From Microcaldota archaeon (GTDB taxonomy: Archaea; Micrarchaeota; Micrarchaeia; Micrarchaeales; CABMGC01): DNA of 9,490 nt. The notes below the pieces were generated by a model. The model ran no database searches and was not told the origin of the DNA. It was given only the letters and a program-made list of their open reading frames with translations. Positions 1 to 5,062 of this stretch are shown piece after piece (the first letter of the stretch is position 1; each line of letters opens with the position of its first letter). The stretch covers positions 1 to 9,490 of the forward strand of contig JAJZOS010000024.1 of assembly GCA_021851985.1 (NCBI GenBank). The letters are read 5' to 3'. The position numbers were made by a program, and so were the translations under genes.

Positions 1-38
1 CAGTAATGCCTTTACGAGTTCGATTCTCGTACCCAGCG
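1..38 (+). tRNA. 3' end of a tRNA gene (partial, probably class II, tRNA-Ser likely)
   Basis: Bases 14-18 (ACGAG) pair perfectly with 26-30 (CTCGT) around the seven-base loop TTCGATT, which is a T arm. The 3' acceptor strand ACCCAGC (31-37) and a G discriminator (38) follow, with no encoded CCA. Bases 2-10 look like the end of a long variable arm (GCA..GTAA..TGC if the base before the window is G), which suggests a class II tRNA. A G discriminator fits serine better than leucine. The 5' two thirds lie outside the window, so the anticodon is not visible and the identity is inferred. Confidence 0.75.
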
Positions 39-67
39 TTTAACCCTTTGTGTAGCTCTGGCTCTGA
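27..67 (+). repeat. attL-like direct repeat overlapping the tRNA 3' end
   Basis: This 41-bp stretch recurs at 4217-4257 with three mismatches (bases 45, 46 and 63 of this copy). Its first 12 bases are the end of the T stem and the acceptor strand of the tRNA; the other 29 lie downstream of the gene. A tRNA-end repeat with an integrase gene just inside it is the usual layout of a tyrosine-recombinase attachment site. The match reaches well beyond the tRNA, so the exact crossover point cannot be placed. Confidence 0.8.
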
Positions 68-172
68 AAAACAAGACAGATACGTATAAACATCTGCAAA
101 TAGCCTCTAAATACGGCACAGAATCGAACACCTGCGGGTATCCAGGTTCCACGTGGCAGCGATCCTGACGCA

Positions 173-193
173 GTATATCTCAGGCAGATATAC
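173..193. promoter_or_regulatory. Perfect inverted repeat just before the integrase ATG
   Basis: GTATATCT (173-180) and AGATATAC (186-193) are exact 8-base inverted arms around the spacer CAGGC, ending six bases before the ATG at 200. The position suits an operator or an arm-type recombinase site. The integrase reading frame also runs through it without a stop, so it could instead be coding sequence. Confidence 0.45.
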
Positions 194-199
194 AGGTTC

Positions 200-1018
200 A
201 TGAAAGAGATAGAGGCTAATCCTGATATAGACAGATCTAACGTGGACCTTGCCAAAAAATTCCTAGTCTACCTTAAGGCAAGGAACTCCGCTCCAAGGAC
301 AATAGTAAAACACCTGTACCTTTATAGCAAGATTATCAAATCGTGGGACAGGAAAACTCCTCTGCTGAAGGCAGACAGAGAACAGATGGAAGAGCTTGTA
401 GCGAAGATAAACGACTGGCCGGTGGGAGACCTTACAAAGGCAAACGCAAAGATAACCATAAAGATGATTTTCAAGCACTATGTCGGAAAGGACGAGTATA
501 CTCCACCTGTAGTGGGAAAATGGATGTCAGTAGCTGCTGAACCCAAGCGCAGGCTTACCAGCAGCGACCTGTTTACCCGCGAAGAGATAGAGAGGATGAT
601 TGCAAATGCAGGAAGCCTCAGGAATTCAGCAATAATAGCCCTTTTTGCAGATGTTCCTTTGCGCCCCCATGAACTTATCAAGTGTAGGCGCAAGCACCTG
701 AACCTTGAAGCTGAGAACCTCTATCTCGTGGTTCCAGAGGATACCAAGACAGGGAGCAGGAAGGTCATACTGTGTGACAGCATACCACGCCTTGCAGCAT
801 ATTGTAACAGTGAGAAGGATCTCAAGCCTGATAATCCATTGTTTCTTGATTATACATGGCATAAAAACAAGAAGGGCATTACGTACAGCGGCCTGAATAT
901 GATGGTTAAGAGAGTTGGTAAACGTGCTGTGTTATTGGCACTTTACCGCTTTACGCTTCATTTCTTCAAAAACCTTCAGGATCGCTTACTCTCAGCCATG
1001 GTTATACCTATGTCTTAG
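200..1018 (+). CDS. Tyrosine recombinase (integrase), C-terminal catalytic part probably frameshifted
   Basis: Tyrosine recombinases cut and rejoin DNA at att sites through a covalent tyrosine intermediate. Residues 15-95 form the helical SAM-like core-binding domain. The catalytic domain starts near 120 and shows the box I arginine (R155, in PLRPHEL) and the beta-hairpin lysine (K183, in TKTG). After about residue 243 the match fails: no HxxR, GH or terminal Tyr motif occurs in this frame. Pieces that look like the missing part lie in the +1 frame (bases about 939-957, and HGYTYVLELL at about 995-1030), so one or more indels probably disrupted the gene. The frame is also open upstream to base 104 with integrase-like sequence (VYLRQIYRFMKEIE) but no ATG, GTG or TTG, so the true N-terminus may be lost. 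The gene reads away from the tRNA, as is usual for an integrase beside attL. Family certain; activity doubtful. Confidence 0.85.
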   Translation: MKEIEANPDIDRSNVDLAKKFLVYLKARNSAPRTIVKHLYLYSKIIKSWDRKTPLLKADREQMEELVAKINDWPVGDLTKANAKITIKMIFKHYVGKDEYTPPVVGKWMSVAAEPKRRLTSSDLFTREEIERMIANAGSLRNSAIIALFADVPLRPHELIKCRRKHLNLEAENLYLVVPEDTKTGSRKVILCDSIPRLAAYCNSEKDLKPDNPLFLDYTWHKNKKGITYSGLNMMVKRVGKRAVLLALYRFTLHFFKNLQDRLLSAMVIPMS

Positions 1019-1081
1019 AGCTTCTGACTGCTGCCATGGCGCTTTTCCCGGCACGGCACCGCCCTCCCACGTTGTGGGATT

Positions 1082-1252
1082 ATGGAAAAACTCGACAAAC
1101 AGGTATTGGTTTACGTTGATTCTGAGCTCCGCTCCTGGCTGGATGAGAAGACCGGCAGGGGCTACAAGATAGGCAGCCTGGTGCGCCACATACTGAGAAG
1201 GCAGATGGAGTTCGAAAAGGGGCAGAAGCCCTCTTCCCCGGTGGGCGTATGA
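1082..1252 (+). CDS. Small ribbon-helix-helix (CopG/Arc-like) DNA-binding protein
   Basis: This frame encodes 56 residues from ATG 1082 to TGA 1250-1252. A short beta strand (KQVLVYVDSELRSWL, residues 6-20) is followed by two helices (about 14-24 and 30-45, IGSLVRHILRRQME), the fold of ribbon-helix-helix repressors, which bind DNA as dimers through the strand. The charged C-terminal tail is probably disordered. The gene lies 63 bases downstream of the integrase stop on the same strand, so it may be co-transcribed. Proteins of this size are common in archaeal plasmids and viruses, where they control copy number, integrase expression or excision; which of these applies here is inference. No recombinase or toxin partner is adjacent apart from the integrase. 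The pattern is clear enough that I regard it as a real gene despite its length. Bases 1253-1389 downstream show nothing I can name. Confidence 0.7.
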   Translation: MEKLDKQVLVYVDSELRSWLDEKTGRGYKIGSLVRHILRRQMEFEKGQKPSSPVGV

Positions 1253-1389
1253 AAGCCGTCAGTGGAACTGCCAACGGCAGGAGCAAGTGATTCTGATTGC
1301 ATAAAACAGGCAACGGAAGGCACCTCTGCCCAAGACAAATGCGACAATCCAATGGTAAGGAAAGAATACAGATTTGATATATAAGTTAT

Positions 1390-1869
1390 TTATCCTAAAC
1401 CGACCAAAATACAAGGACTTACTATTGTATTCGCAGGAGGAATAGCAAAAACTGCCGTCTGTGCATTAATATTAGTTGATACAAGTTCAGATTCCAAAGC
1501 AGCACTTCCAGAGGCACAATTCTGGATAGTCTGATTGACAAGAACCCACTCTATTTCAGGGGGACACTTTGAGGTATTTGACTGATTGGATACCGGGCAT
1601 CTATCATATATAATTACTTGGGCAGCGTCAAGCCCTACTTTTAATAGCTTCAACTCTGTAAAGTTCTGTCCTGCTTTACATACCAATAAATGTGCGTCTG
1701 TTTCTTCAGGAGTGCAAGGTCCGGTAGCCATTAATTCACTCTGGTTTATAGTAGTGGTTGAGGTTAATGGCGTTTGGGTCTTACGTGGCGAAGGCATCAT
1801 TACCATGACTGCCACTATAGCTATGCCTATGACTAAGATTATGCCCAGTAAAACATATCCTGATTTCAT
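1390..1869 (-). CDS. Membrane-anchored extracellular protein, cysteine-bearing, function unknown
   Basis: This is a 159-residue protein I cannot assign to a family. Residues 5-25 form one strong hydrophobic segment (YVLLGIILVIGIAIVAVMVMM) after a short Lys-containing N-terminus, which predicts an N-terminal anchor with the rest outside the cell. A Thr/Ser-rich linker (about 28-45) leads to a compact domain with six cysteines, enough for three disulfides, and several NxS/T sequons, in keeping with a glycosylated surface protein. The anchor recalls archaeal pilin-like proteins, but I see no clear class III signal-peptidase site. It lies 105 bases downstream of the larger secreted protein on the same strand. 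A TATA-like GTATTTAG at 1896-1903, about 30 bases before the ATG, suggests its own leaderless transcript. It may be cargo of the integrated element. Confidence 0.7.
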   Translation of the reverse strand: MKSGYVLLGIILVIGIAIVAVMVMMPSPRKTQTPLTSTTTINQSELMATGPCTPEETDAHLLVCKAGQNFTELKLLKVGLDAAQVIIYDRCPVSNQSNTSKCPPEIEWVLVNQTIQNCASGSAALESELVSTNINAQTAVFAIPPANTIVSPCILVGLG

Positions 1870-1974
1870 TATAACATCTGCTCTAGATATAACTGCTAAA
1901 TACTAATCTAACTAATAATACGCTTAATCATACCTAATATCTAAGTGCATCATCCATATCTAATCTCGGCGTAA

Positions 1975-3156
1975 TTAGTTGCTACTCAACCAGCTCTCAG
2001 TCCACGTCGTACCTCCTGAAATTGAAGATGTAGAAGTATCTTGGCTATTATGTTGTATATAATATCCACTGGTTGGATTATAATTTGTACCTATGCCTGC
2101 GCAGTTTGAATTATCACATATATAGCTTGTATAAGTTACTGTGGAGAGATCAGGTAATTGATAATACCCATAATAACATCCATTGGAATTGCCACTACAA
2201 CCTTGCGGAGATTCTAACACATACCACCCATAATTCTCCGTAGATGTGCCCACACACTGTATCCCTTGCATTGTGGATGAAGACCCTATTGTCCAGATCT
2301 CAGACCATTGGTCTCCTGTACCACCTCCGCTAGGCACACAGTTTGATGTAGTTTTTGTAGTCATGTTTATCGTTTGCCCTTGCACTCCATTCATCCAAGA
2401 AGGAGGTGAGATAAATGTTGGTCCAGAGCCGCCATTAGTTGGACTAGGGACATATTCTACAAACAATACAAATCCTTTGCTGTTCGCTTTTGGAGACGCA
2501 GTTAGATTAAAGCCACTCCACAATGTACCTCCTTGCACCAGCATTGTATTAGTCGTATTTGTAACACCAGTCCATTGCGCAAATGTACAACATGCTGCCG
2601 TAGCACCTGAAGGTTTACTTATCGTAGATGGCACTTGTACATTACCATACGCTCCGTACACCGGTGCAGTGCTTAAACAAGTGAAAAACGAACTAGAGCA
2701 ATATTTACTAGAATATCCTCCTTGATTTACCAAGCTAGATGTTAAGTATATATGGACATTTGTTGTGTTAGTATAAGAAATATTTACAATTTTCCTAGTA
2801 TTTACATTTACCTCTGCAGTTATGTATGATAAATTATTCTGAGAGTAAAATATTATTCTCTCAGTAGGTGTTATATTCTTTCCCCACGTATATCCAAAGC
2901 TTGAGTACGGTTTAATATTATAAGTGTTTCCTGCCGCCAGTACCTTAAATCTGGAAGACTGAATTACAGTATTGGCTACGGAGTAACCAAATGATCTGAC
3001 AAATGAATCTCCAGGAAAACCTACTGGAATACCTTTAGAAAAGTTAATCGAATTATTAACTACAACATTGTTAGCATGTAATCCTGATGCATGCAGTGCC
3101 ATTGCTGCGAATAAAAACAATCCTACTGCCCCATAATATGCTATTGCCCCTTTCAC
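1975..3156 (-). CDS. Secreted Ser/Thr/Asn/Gly-rich surface protein, function unknown
   Basis: This 393-residue protein begins at GTG 3156, chosen because a Shine-Dalgarno-like GGGG lies about five to eight bases upstream and a good TATA element precedes it. Residues 1-28 are a signal peptide (hydrophobic YYGAVGLFLFAAMALHA, likely cleavage after an Ala in the SGLHA region). The mature part is rich in Ser, Thr, Asn, Gly, Tyr and Trp and poor in Lys and Arg, has 11 cysteines mostly in the second half, and carries many NxS/T sequons. This composition is typical of glycosylated extracellular beta-rich proteins of archaea. There is no C-terminal membrane segment, so it is either released or held by other surface components. 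No catalytic motif is convincing. The smaller membrane-anchored protein follows on the same strand. An adhesin, a virion-like surface protein or a secreted hydrolase are all possible. Confidence 0.7.
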   Translation of the reverse strand: MKGAIAYYGAVGLFLFAAMALHASGLHANNVVVNNSINFSKGIPVGFPGDSFVRSFGYSVANTVIQSSRFKVLAAGNTYNIKPYSSFGYTWGKNITPTERIIFYSQNNLSYITAEVNVNTRKIVNISYTNTTNVHIYLTSSLVNQGGYSSKYCSSSFFTCLSTAPVYGAYGNVQVPSTISKPSGATAACCTFAQWTGVTNTTNTMLVQGGTLWSGFNLTASPKANSKGFVLFVEYVPSPTNGGSGPTFISPPSWMNGVQGQTINMTTKTTSNCVPSGGGTGDQWSEIWTIGSSSTMQGIQCVGTSTENYGWYVLESPQGCSGNSNGCYYGYYQLPDLSTVTYTSYICDNSNCAGIGTNYNPTSGYYIQHNSQDTSTSSISGGTTWTESWLSSN

Positions 3157-3184
3157 ATTATCCCCAAATAATTATTTTAAGCAA

Positions 3185-3195
3185 TTTTTAAATAC
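3185..3195 (-). promoter_or_regulatory. TATA box of the large surface-protein gene
   Basis: On the minus strand this reads GTATTTAAAAA, centred about 33 bases before the GTG at 3156. An archaeal TATA box at this distance would start transcription roughly eight to ten bases before the start codon, leaving a short leader that holds the GGGG Shine-Dalgarno-like element. Confidence 0.55.
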
Positions 3196-3349
3196 TTTAC
3201 TGCTTTGTCAGGTTTTTGTGCGTAGAAGATTTGACCAGAATGCCGGGAAGTCAGAATTATTGGGAATTCATATCGAATGGATTTTTTCAGATAGCAAGTA
3301 CAGGTTCGGTCATGTTCCCATACATATAACTTAATCACAATCTACTAAA

Positions 3350-3466
3350 GCCTTACGGTAGGCGTGAAGCGATGCCGAGATTCCGAGACAGACGAGGAAT
3401 CGAGAACGCCCGAGCGTACTGCGCCTTGTATGCGCTTAGCCAGATTTAGCTACGACGCTTCGTAGC
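3350..3466. other. GC-rich stretch with nested perfect stems, candidate structured RNA
   Basis: The stretch stands out from its A+T-rich surroundings. Perfect stems found by eye are GCCT/AGGC (3350-3353 with 3360-3363), GGCGT/ACGCC (3361-3365 with 3406-3410) enclosing GATTCC/GGAATC (3379-3384 with 3396-3401), GCGC/GCGC (3421-3424 with 3432-3435), and a 7-bp hairpin GCTACGA/TCGTAGC (3449-3455 with 3460-3466). The first two stems abut and compete little. I recognise no known RNA family, and the strand is not determined. It could also be DNA structure at a former replication origin. Confidence 0.35.
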
Positions 3467-3659
3467 CGCTCATGCTTGTGGCGATATATGTGGTGTTGCT
3501 GACTATGGTGCTTATGCTCATGCTAATGTTAATGCTCATGCTTGTGGAGCCGGTGTATATGCCGATATTGATTATGCCGCTTATGCCTGCGGCACCCATA
3601 CCTATGATGCCTTCGCCGCGGCGCTCCGGGGTGCCGGTCCATACGCACGCCAGGCTCAA
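3450..3659 (-). CDS. Possible small protein, low complexity (doubtful)
   Basis: The minus strand is open for 69 codons from ATG 3659, with an in-frame ATG at about 3604 that would give a product of about 50 residues. The second half alternates Ser with Ile or Met (SMSINISMSIST), then has Thr- and Ser-rich turns. Such alternation suits a beta strand of a surface protein, and codon choice (AGC, ATA, GGC, ACA) resembles that of neighbouring genes. Against a gene are its hexanucleotide-repeat origin, the opposite strand being open through the same bases, and the perfect hairpin at its stop codon. I give it as a possibility only. Confidence 0.2.
   Translation of the reverse strand: MSLACVWTGTPERRGEGIIGMGAAGISGIINIGIYTGSTSMSINISMSISTIVSNTTYIATSMSGYEAS
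3514..3543 (+). repeat. Tandem hexanucleotide repeat, five units of ATGYTN
   Basis: The units are ATGCTC, ATGCTA, ATGTTA, ATGCTC and ATGCTT, with no spacing. A related ATGGTGCTT precedes them. Read on the plus strand it gives alternating Met-Leu; on the minus strand alternating Ser/Asn-Met/Ile. It is short and imperfect, so slippage variation would be slow. Confidence 0.6.
3590..3636. repeat. 8-bp GC inverted repeat with a palindrome in its loop
   Basis: CGGCACCC (3590-3597) pairs exactly with GGGTGCCG (3629-3636). The 31-base loop contains the 10-bp perfect palindrome CGCCGCGGCG (3614-3623). Such an arrangement can extrude as a cruciform or fold as RNA. In plasmids it would suit an origin, a nick site or a terminator, but no replication initiator gene is seen nearby. 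Confidence 0.45.
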
Positions 3660-3729
3660 GCTCGCAGAGTCAGCTCGACCATGGCCAAAGTGCTCGCCTC
3701 GCTCCGCATCCGCTCGGCTCGCACGCTCG
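3660..3729 (+). repeat. Cluster of six GCTCG pentamers
   Basis: GCTCG occurs at 3660, 3673, 3692, 3712, 3717 and 3725, six times in 70 bases, beside the inverted repeat at 3590-3636. The spacing is irregular and the motif short, so an iteron function is only suggested. No gene occupies this stretch. Confidence 0.3.
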
Positions 3730-3734
3730 CTGTG

Positions 3735-3875
3735 TGGAGTTTGTTGTTCTCTAAGGATAATACTACTTCAGACAACAGGACTTCACATCGGTTGAGTGGA
3801 GTTTGGAGTGGAGTTCATCTGATATGTATTGTATAGAAGTGTATTTACTGTGAAACTTTAGAACTGATATAAATT
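3735..3875 (+). repeat. Repeat A, element copy (orphan copy of the terpene-synthase upstream region)
   Basis: This aligns with 5063-5202 over about 140 bases with only one net gap. The best part is 3781-3815 against 5108-5142 (29 of 35 identical), and the copies end in the shared TATA-like GATATAAATT (3866-3875 and 5193-5202). Here the TATA box has no gene behind it, because the sequence switches straight into repeat B. It contains closely spaced TGGAGT repeats. Frames are not kept between copies, so it is regulatory or RNA rather than coding. Confidence 0.65.
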
Positions 3876-3970
3876 TGTAGTAAACTGCTGACAAGCACTG
3901 TGTAACATTTAAAAACGCATGTTTCTAATTAATATCAGTGTGGGTGCAGACTATGTTAGGTGGAAATGGT
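3874..3970. repeat. Repeat B, element copy
   Basis: This aligns without gaps to 8254-8350; I count 17 differences in 97 bases (about 82% identity). In both places it lies directly downstream of regulator 3' coding sequence (intact at 8365, remnant at 3994), so the copies are parts of one longer duplication. No gene is seen in it; most differences are transitions. Confidence 0.8.
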
Positions 3971-3993
3971 CATTAATAAATAATACCTTATAA

Positions 3994-4131
3994 TTAATGG
4001 TAGATATCAGTTTCTTCTGATTTTGTTCTATGTAAGAGGTTACATTGTACGCTTTCCTTATTATCTAATTTTCTAAAACCGAGATCGTTTATGAGCAATC
4101 GGACTATAATTACTACACTTAGTTTAACTGT
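3994..4131 (-). pseudogene. Remnant of a second copy of the double-Lrp regulator (C-terminal 45 codons)
   Basis: The minus strand translates, from just below an in-frame stop at 4132-4134 down to the TAA at 3994-3996, into a 45-codon peptide containing IIVRLLINDLGFRKLDNK, which aligns with IIIQLLIGNLGFRRLNSK at the C-terminus of the regulator ending at 8365. I count 19 identities in 37 aligned residues, without gaps. There is no start codon upstream that would give a sensible product, so about 90% of the gene is missing. It sits inside the integrated element near its right att site, next to the element copies of repeats A and B. Confidence 0.8.
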
Positions 4132-4167
4132 TTAGATAAACTCAGAAAAATGCCAATAAATATTAGC

Positions 4168-4208
4168 AAATGTATGCATTTACTAACGACAAAGCATTTC
4201 ACAAATGC
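4168..4208. promoter_or_regulatory. Two inverted repeats of the AAATGC/GCATTT type just inside the right att
   Basis: AAATG/CATTT (4168-4172 with 4177-4181) and a perfect GCATTT-CAC-AAATGC (4194-4208) lie 9-50 bases inside the right att repeat. Both use the same half-site. Their position and kinship suit binding sites for the integrase arm domain, an excision factor or the element's ribbon-helix-helix protein; no protein is tied to them by the sequence itself. Confidence 0.4.
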
Positions 4209-4216
4209 CATTACCA

Positions 4217-4257
4217 TCGTACCCAGCGTTTAACTATTTGTGTAGCTCTGGCACTGA
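4217..4257 (+). repeat. attR-like direct repeat
   Basis: This shares 38 of 41 bases with 27-67. It holds only the last part of the tRNA (TCGT plus the acceptor strand), as expected for the side of an insertion that does not keep the working tRNA. The three differences between the copies suggest an old integration. Confidence 0.8.
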
Positions 4258-4283
4258 GAATTTTAGATTTCAAGATGGTAAGA

Positions 4284-4694
4284 TTAGATAAATCGAATTA
4301 GATCAGAGGTCTTCCAGATTTTTATTCTGTTTTGTCTCTCAAAATGTTTATCATCAGTCCAAATCCCGTCATTTGCTATAGCTAATGCCAGCGCTATAAA
4401 TGGCGTATCATTCTTATCTATCTTGTCCATTATCGGTTTAGCTTCTTCAAGTTTATATTTTATTATACTGTCATCTACCACATATAAGTTACTCATTAAT
4501 ATTGAAAGCAGACTTTCAAATGCAGTTCCACTGAGCCGTGTTTTTGTTAATATCTCTTTCCTGTTTCCTTTAAGTTCTTCTAGAGTGAATTTAGGAGTTA
4601 GAAGCAAGAATTTGTCAGAGTATATTATCTTTCTGCTTGCAGAATCCTTTATCAGTGCTGCAATTATCCTGTTTGTATCAATTACCAGTATCAT
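4284..4694 (-). CDS. vapC: VapC-like PIN-domain toxin ribonuclease
   Basis: This is a 136-residue protein, the normal length of a single PIN domain. PIN toxins are Mg-dependent endoribonucleases that cut tRNA or rRNA when freed from their antitoxin. The acidic residues of the active site are visible: D6 (VIDTNRI), E39/E40 (TLEEL), D96 (NDTPFIALAL) and D114/D115 (WTDDKHF). The DTPFIALAL and WTDDKHF blocks resemble the archaeal PIN subfamily typified by Pfam PIN_2. The ATG at 4694 lies 17 bases inside the end of the upstream antitoxin gene, so the pair is translated as an operon. The pair lies immediately right of the attR repeat, so it either belongs to the host or to a second, tandem element. 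All expected residues are present and it should be active. Confidence 0.85.
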   Translation of the reverse strand: MILVIDTNRIIAALIKDSASRKIIYSDKFLLLTPKFTLEELKGNRKEILTKTRLSGTAFESLLSILMSNLYVVDDSIIKYKLEEAKPIMDKIDKNDTPFIALALAIANDGIWTDDKHFERQNRIKIWKTSDLIRFI

Positions 4695-4911
4695 TTTCCA
4701 GCCTCTTACGTATCTTTGTTTTTATCTTGTGCCCTATAATCTCGGCGTCTTTCTCCGTAAGTTGGCTGTTCTTTAGTAGTTTTTCAACTAATTCCAGTTC
4801 CAGAAGTTTTTTTTCAAAAGCAATCCTGGCTATATCACTCCATTTGAGCTCCGTATGCTTTTTCATCTTTTCATACAGGTCATCAGATACTGATAATGTT
4901 AGATTTGCCAT
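4678..4911 (-). CDS. vapB: VapB-like ribbon-helix-helix antitoxin
   Basis: I place the start at ATG 4911, not the ATG 48 bases upstream. An AGGG Shine-Dalgarno-like element lies about five bases before it, a TATA box lies 32-39 bases before it, and the conserved part begins there. The 77-residue product has an N-terminal strand and two helices (residues about 3-34, NLTLSVSDDLYEKMKKH then SDIARIAFEKKLLE) typical of ribbon-helix-helix antitoxins that bind their own promoter. A charged C-terminal helix follows (about 38-73), the part that normally blocks the toxin. It overlaps the PIN gene by 17 bases, the standard antitoxin-first order. Repression by the VapBC complex at the TATA region is expected from the family, not shown. 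Confidence 0.8.
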   Translation of the reverse strand: MANLTLSVSDDLYEKMKKHTELKWSDIARIAFEKKLLELELVEKLLKNSQLTEKDAEIIGHKIKTKIRKRLENDTGN

Positions 4912-4942
4912 ACAATCCCTATGTGGATTATGTGTAAACACA

Positions 4943-4950
4943 TATTTAAA
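4943..4950 (-). promoter_or_regulatory. TATA box of vapBC
   Basis: The minus strand reads TTTAAATA here, which predicts a transcript start near 4920 and a leader of about ten bases before the antitoxin ATG at 4911. This supports the shorter antitoxin start. Confidence 0.5.
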
Positions 4951-4977
4951 GCTTTGCAAGTAAGGCCATTACCCTAA

Positions 4978-5016
4978 AACAGAGAAGGTTTACAGCGTTT
5001 AACAGCCAGCTCTGTT
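4978..5016. repeat. Weak third att-like sequence within an inverted repeat
   Basis: CAGCGTTTAAC (4993-5003) repeats 11 bases of both att copies (34-44, 4224-4234). AGCTCTG, also in att, follows here after four bases rather than nine. The site lies between the perfect arms AACAGAG (4978-4984) and CTCTGTT (5010-5016). It could be a decayed att from an older or tandem insertion carrying vapBC. Chance is not excluded. Confidence 0.35.
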
Positions 5017-5062
5017 CTAGCGTGTTCTTTGCTTAATATATAGTTTTGTCCTCTTACGATTA

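Larger units (their letters stand above)
27..4257. mobile_element. Integrated element of about 4.2 kb bounded by att-like repeats
   Basis: The direct repeats 27-67 and 4217-4257 enclose an integrase, a small ribbon-helix-helix protein, two secreted surface proteins, a GC-rich block of inverted repeats and broken copies of sequences found to the right of the element. The tRNA is intact on the left side only: the right repeat lacks the 5' T-stem strand and T loop. I recognise no replication protein, capsid protein or relaxase, and the integrase looks damaged, so this is probably a decayed plasmid- or virus-derived element that can no longer excise by itself. Confidence 0.7.

Noticed and set aside
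47..67. TGTAGCTCTGG in att resembles a tRNA D arm
   Set aside because: No acceptor, anticodon or T arm follows at the right distance; treated as part of the att flank.
27..199. SSV-type split integrase, with att inside the integrase gene
   Set aside because: The integrase frame meets a stop at 101-103 before reaching the att repeat, and no N-terminal integrase fragment is seen near the right att.
1249..1290. 13-codon frame overlapping the stop of the ribbon-helix-helix gene (ATGA)
   Set aside because: Too short, with no recognisable pattern.
992..1352. Several antisense frames of 60-90 codons over the integrase tail and the small ribbon-helix-helix gene
   Set aside because: They have no domain pattern; the plus-strand 56-codon frame explains the sequence better.
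2246..2725. 159-codon plus-strand frame
   Set aside because: It lies wholly antisense to the secreted protein gene, which has a signal peptide, TATA box and consistent composition.
1975..3156. Glutamic peptidase (eqolisin) resemblance around MQGIQCVG..YGWYVLESP
   Set aside because: Only a loose Q...WY....P pattern matches; the second block with the catalytic Glu is not found.
3472..3795. 107-codon plus-strand frame with Met-Leu repeats
   Set aside because: It arises from the hexanucleotide repeat and GC-rich inverted repeats and runs into repeat A; composition after residue 50 does not look like protein.
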